16,221 nucleotides of DNA from M3007 sp035299505 (GTDB taxonomy: Bacteria > Bacteroidota > Bacteroidia > Chitinophagales > Saprospiraceae), in assembly GCA_035299505.1 (NCBI GenBank), contig DATGWL010000217.1, positions 1-16,221 on the forward strand, given 5' to 3'. Positions 13,806-16,221 of the stretch are shown here, piece by piece; positions within the stretch are counted from its first letter, which is position 1; the number at the start of each line of letters is the position of its first letter. The translations under genes were made by a program, and so were the position numbers. Under the pieces are notes generated by a model. It was not told the DNA's origin, made no database searches, and saw only the letters and a list, made by a program, of their open reading frames with translations.

Positions 13806-15821
13806 ATGAGAAAACTTCCTTTACTCCTTCTACTGGCGTTCCTCTGTACAGGATGGAATGTCAGCGCCCAAAACCAGGCATTTAAAAATGCTATCCAGGC
13901 CAAATTGAATTTCATTGATTACGGGGTTTTGTACGACAATAACCTCAAACTGGGACAGGGATTTGAGTTTGCTTATGCCAGAAACCTGGCACAGGCCTTG
14001 AATATCGCTGTTCCGGTAAGGTTGGGTACCGTAAAACTCCCGGAATCCACTACAAACTCTATAACAGCTGGAGCTGACCTTCAGTTCAGGCTGGAAAACT
14101 TCAAAAGTGAAGCCAAAATTGTGCCTTTCGCTTTTGCGGGCGCAGGGTATGTGTATGAAAAGGACAACAGCCATGTGCAATTTCCATTTGGCGCCGGTGT
14201 CCATTTCCGCGTGAGCCCATATGCTTTTTTAAACGTGCAGGCCGAATTCCGCAAAGCACTCATTGATGATCGGGATAACCTCCAACTGGGGGTTGGTTAT
14301 GTTTATTTTCTCCACCAGTCTGAAAATCGCCCGGCTCCTGTGGAGTTGACCATACAGGATTTGGATAAAGATGGCACCATCGATTCGTTGGATCTCTGCC
14401 CGGCATTGCCTGGGCCACCAGTAGCCATGGGATGCCCGGATGCTGATAATGATGGGGTAGGGGACGAGAAAGACGAGTGCCCGGAAGATGCAGGTACAGC
14501 CCAAACAAATGGTTGCCCGGATTACGATAACGACGGTTTTGCCGATAAAAACGACGAATGTCCTACTGAAACAGGCGCCCTGAATGGCTGCCCGGACACA
14601 GATGAAGACGGCATTGCTGACAAAGATGATAAGTGTCCGAACGAAAAAGGAAAAACTGCTAATAAAGGTTGTCCGGACGCGCCTGACGCGGATGGAGATG
14701 GTGTTCCTGATGCAGATGACCTTTGTCCGGATGCCCCTGGACAGTTTAAAGGCTGCCCTGATACCGACTCAGACGGTATTGCCGACAATGAAGACAAATG
14801 TCCGTACGAGGCTGGTGTAGCTGAACGAAATGGCTGCCCTGCTCCGAAGGATTCAGATGGCGATGGTGTAACGGATGACACGGATCCATGCCCAACAGTG
14901 GCTGGCACAGACAACGGTTGCCCTCCGGCCAAACCAGCTGACAGAGACAATGATGGCTACCCGGATAATACGGATGCCTGCCCGGATGAGGCTGGAAAAT
15001 TGAACGGCTGCCCTGATGCTGATAAAGATGGTGTGGCCGACAAGGATGATATGTGCCCAAACAAAGCCGGAAAAATTAATGGCTGCCCTGATACTGACAA
15101 CGATGGTGTAGCCGACAAGGATGATAAATGTCCGAATACTTCCGGTACCGTTAATGGCTGCCCGGATGGCGATGGTGATGGTATTGCAGACAAAGAAGAT
15201 AAGTGCCCGAATGTTGCGGGTTCCCTGAACGGCTGTCCGGATTCAGACGGCGATGGTATTGCAGATAAAGATGATAAGTGTCCGAATGCCGCTGGTGCAT
15301 TGAATGGCTGTCCGGACACGGATAAGGATGGCATTGCCGACAAGGATGATAAATGCCCGGATGTAGCTGGTTTGGCTGCCAATAAGGGTTGCCCTGAGGA
15401 GAAAAAGGCTGAGAATAAGCCAGTGGTTAAAAAGCCGCCGGTAGATGAGAAGCCGGAAGTAACCGAGGCGCGGGAAAAACTGGCTACTGCAGCACGCGCT
15501 GTGCAGTTTGAGAGTGCCAAGGCCATCCTCAAAGATGCGTCTTACGATGTATTGGATGAGGTTGTAGTACTGATGCGCAAAAACCCAAGCTATTCTTTGT
15601 CGATAAGCGGTTACACAGATGATGTGGGAGATGATGAAACCAACTTCAAATTGTCACAGGATCGGGCTAAGGCTTGCTACGATTATCTGATTTTCCGTGG
15701 TATAAAAGCGGATCGTATCCGTTATGCCGGCTTTGGCGAGGCTCGCCCAATTGCATCCAACGACACGGCTGAAGGAAGAGAGCAGAACCGTCGTGTGGAG
15801 TTTGAGTTGATTTTGGAATAG
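13806..15821 (+). CDS. OmpA-family outer membrane protein with thrombospondin type 3 repeats
   Basis: A 671-residue protein. The signal peptide RKLPLLLLLAFLCTGWNVSA is cleaved before QNQAF. Residues about 22-180 form an outer membrane beta-barrel-like domain ending in GVGYVYFLHQ. Residues 185-530 are 13 thrombospondin type 3 repeats of the form DxDxDGxxDxxDxCPxxxGxxNGCP, whose regular aspartates bind Ca2+ and whose cysteines may pair. A Lys/Pro/Glu linker follows. Residues about 565-671 are an OmpA C-terminal peptidoglycan-binding domain (SGYTDDVGDDE, LSQDRAKACYDYL, GFGEARP, GREQNRRVEFEL). It should anchor the outer membrane to peptidoglycan with an extended Ca2+-stiffened spacer. The ATG at 13806 is chosen over 13755 because the signal peptide starts there. 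A strong terminator follows. It is divergent from the esterase gene. Confidence 0.95.
   Translation: MRKLPLLLLLAFLCTGWNVSAQNQAFKNAIQAKLNFIDYGVLYDNNLKLGQGFEFAYARNLAQALNIAVPVRLGTVKLPESTTNSITAGADLQFRLENFKSEAKIVPFAFAGAGYVYEKDNSHVQFPFGAGVHFRVSPYAFLNVQAEFRKALIDDRDNLQLGVGYVYFLHQSENRPAPVELTIQDLDKDGTIDSLDLCPALPGPPVAMGCPDADNDGVGDEKDECPEDAGTAQTNGCPDYDNDGFADKNDECPTETGALNGCPDTDEDGIADKDDKCPNEKGKTANKGCPDAPDADGDGVPDADDLCPDAPGQFKGCPDTDSDGIADNEDKCPYEAGVAERNGCPAPKDSDGDGVTDDTDPCPTVAGTDNGCPPAKPADRDNDGYPDNTDACPDEAGKLNGCPDADKDGVADKDDMCPNKAGKINGCPDTDNDGVADKDDKCPNTSGTVNGCPDGDGDGIADKEDKCPNVAGSLNGCPDSDGDGIADKDDKCPNAAGALNGCPDTDKDGIADKDDKCPDVAGLAANKGCPEEKKAENKPVVKKPPVDEKPEVTEAREKLATAARAVQFESAKAILKDASYDVLDEVVVLMRKNPSYSLSISGYTDDVGDDETNFKLSQDRAKACYDYLIFRGIKADRIRYAGFGEARPIASNDTAEGREQNRRVEFELILE
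14358..15395 (+). repeat. Thirteen TSP3 coding repeats
   Basis: Thirteen units of about 75-90 bp encode residues 185-530 of the OmpA-family protein. Units 9-13 are the most uniform at 25 residues or close to it (DxDxDGxADKxDxCPNxxGxxNGCP). Units 5, 7 and 8 carry short insertions (PDA, APK, PAKPA). The complementary strand stays open over long stretches as a side effect of this composition. Confidence 0.9.
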
Positions 15822-15842
15822 GCGCTACAATGTGTTAAAAGC

Positions 15843-15891
15843 AAGGAGTCAGGATTTTCTCTCGGTAAAATCCTGACTCCTTCTTTATTTT
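15843..15891 (+). terminator. Intrinsic terminator after the OmpA-family gene
   Basis: Arms 15843-15858 (AAGGAGTCAGGATTTT) and 15867-15882 are perfectly complementary over 16 bp around an 8-nt loop. CTTTATTTT follows as the U-rich tail. It starts 21 bp after the OmpA stop. The TTTT at the other flank (seen as AAAA near 15837-15840) could let it act on the minus strand as well. Confidence 0.87.
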
Positions 15892-15921
15892 GCGCACAAC
15901 AAATCAGAAGAATAGCTGTTA

Positions 15922-16221
15922 ATGCGGCCTATGCGGCGTGATTACCTCTTGCTAAGCGGTTTGGCTTTATTGTTTTTCTTTCCCTTTTTGGGCAGTGTAC
16001 ATCTGTTCGATTGGGATGAGATAAACTTTGCCGAATGTGCCCGGGAAATGCTCCTAACGGGCGATTGGATGCGTCCACAAATTGATTTCGAGCCATTTTG
16101 GGAAAAGCCCCCCCTGTTTCTGTGGATGCAGGCTTTATCCATGAAGGTGTTCGGTATCAACGAATTTGCTGCCCGCCTGCCCAATGCAATTTGTGGATGG
16201 GCTACTTTATTGTTGGTATAC
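15922..16221 (+). CDS. GT39/ArnT-type membrane glycosyltransferase, N-terminal part (runs off right edge)
   Basis: The frame is open for 100 codons from an ATG at 15922 to the window end. A second in-frame ATG at 15931 is also possible. A first membrane segment (YLLLSGLALLFFFPFLG) is followed by the acidic loop signature FDWDEINFAECAREM (D32, E33). Next comes FEPFWEKPPLFLWMQAL, then FGINEFAARLPNAI leading into the second membrane segment. This is the pattern of the PMT/ArnT superfamily, which moves a sugar from a polyprenyl-phosphate donor onto proteins or lipid A. The acceptor cannot be told from the N-terminus. The gene starts 30 bp after the OmpA terminator and is truncated only by the window edge. 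Confidence 0.87.
   Translation, partial: MRPMRRDYLLLSGLALLFFFPFLGSVHLFDWDEINFAECAREMLLTGDWMRPQIDFEPFWEKPPLFLWMQALSMKVFGINEFAARLPNAICGWATLLLVY

Noticed and set aside
14957..15532. 191-codon minus-strand frame opposite the OmpA TSP3 repeats
   Set aside because: Its periodic SGQP/GHLSSLSA translation is only the complement of the TSP3 repeats. The plus frame has a signal peptide, Ca2+ motifs and an OmpA domain.
1..16221. Search for CRISPR arrays, tRNA or rRNA genes, insertion sequences, phage or defence genes
   Set aside because: No direct-repeat/spacer pattern, cloverleaf, transposase or integrase motif, or nuclease/toxin system was seen on either strand. The two repeat tracts are both protein-coding.

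Overview
The window looks like chromosomal DNA of a Bacteroidota bacterium, most likely a Saprospiria-type environmental lineage. The evidence is two secreted proteins with type IX secretion (T9SS) C-terminal sorting domains, an OmpA protein with thrombospondin type 3 repeats, a flavobacterial-type mevalonate kinase, an LpxH-type lipid A enzyme, and promoter elements resembling TAnnTTTG close to start codons. I see no tRNA, rRNA, CRISPR array, insertion sequence or phage gene. The genus cannot be fixed from the sequence alone.

Left part (1-2587): a GH3 beta-glucosidase runs leftward out of the window. It lies behind a Crp/Fnr-family regulator on the same strand. Between the two is a perfect 16-bp palindrome containing an exact FNR-type box (TTGAT-N4-ATCAA), and the regulator's recognition helix carries the FNR-type E-x-x-S-R residues. 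Divergent from the regulator is a small, extremely histidine-rich lipoprotein built on D-S-L-H-x-H repeats. I do not recognise its family, and it is the most novel-looking gene here.

Secreted-protein block (2788-5992): a CotH-kinase/lamin-tail-domain protein is followed by a choice-of-anchor V-type protein with a CX4CH motif. Both have signal peptides and T9SS C-terminal domains. The block ends at a strong intrinsic terminator (6029-6087).

Metabolic and transport block (6120-9057, plus strand): mevalonate kinase, a lone OppC/DppC-type ABC permease and an alpha/beta hydrolase are closely spaced. The hydrolase overlaps lpxH tail to tail by 13 bp. Divergent from lpxH is a tight plus-strand run (9901-12865): a dicarboxylate/amino acid:cation symporter, purN, and a UbiA-family enzyme resembling decaprenyl-phosphate phosphoribosyltransferase. 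This run overlaps a secreted esterase tail to tail by 11 bp.

Right part (13806-16221): an OmpA-family outer membrane protein with 13 calcium-type TSP3 repeats ends at a perfect 16-bp-stem terminator. The N-terminal 100 residues of a GT39/ArnT-type membrane glycosyltransferase run off the right edge. Two edge genes (GH3 and GT39) are partial only because the window ends. No intergenic gap exceeds about 200 bases.
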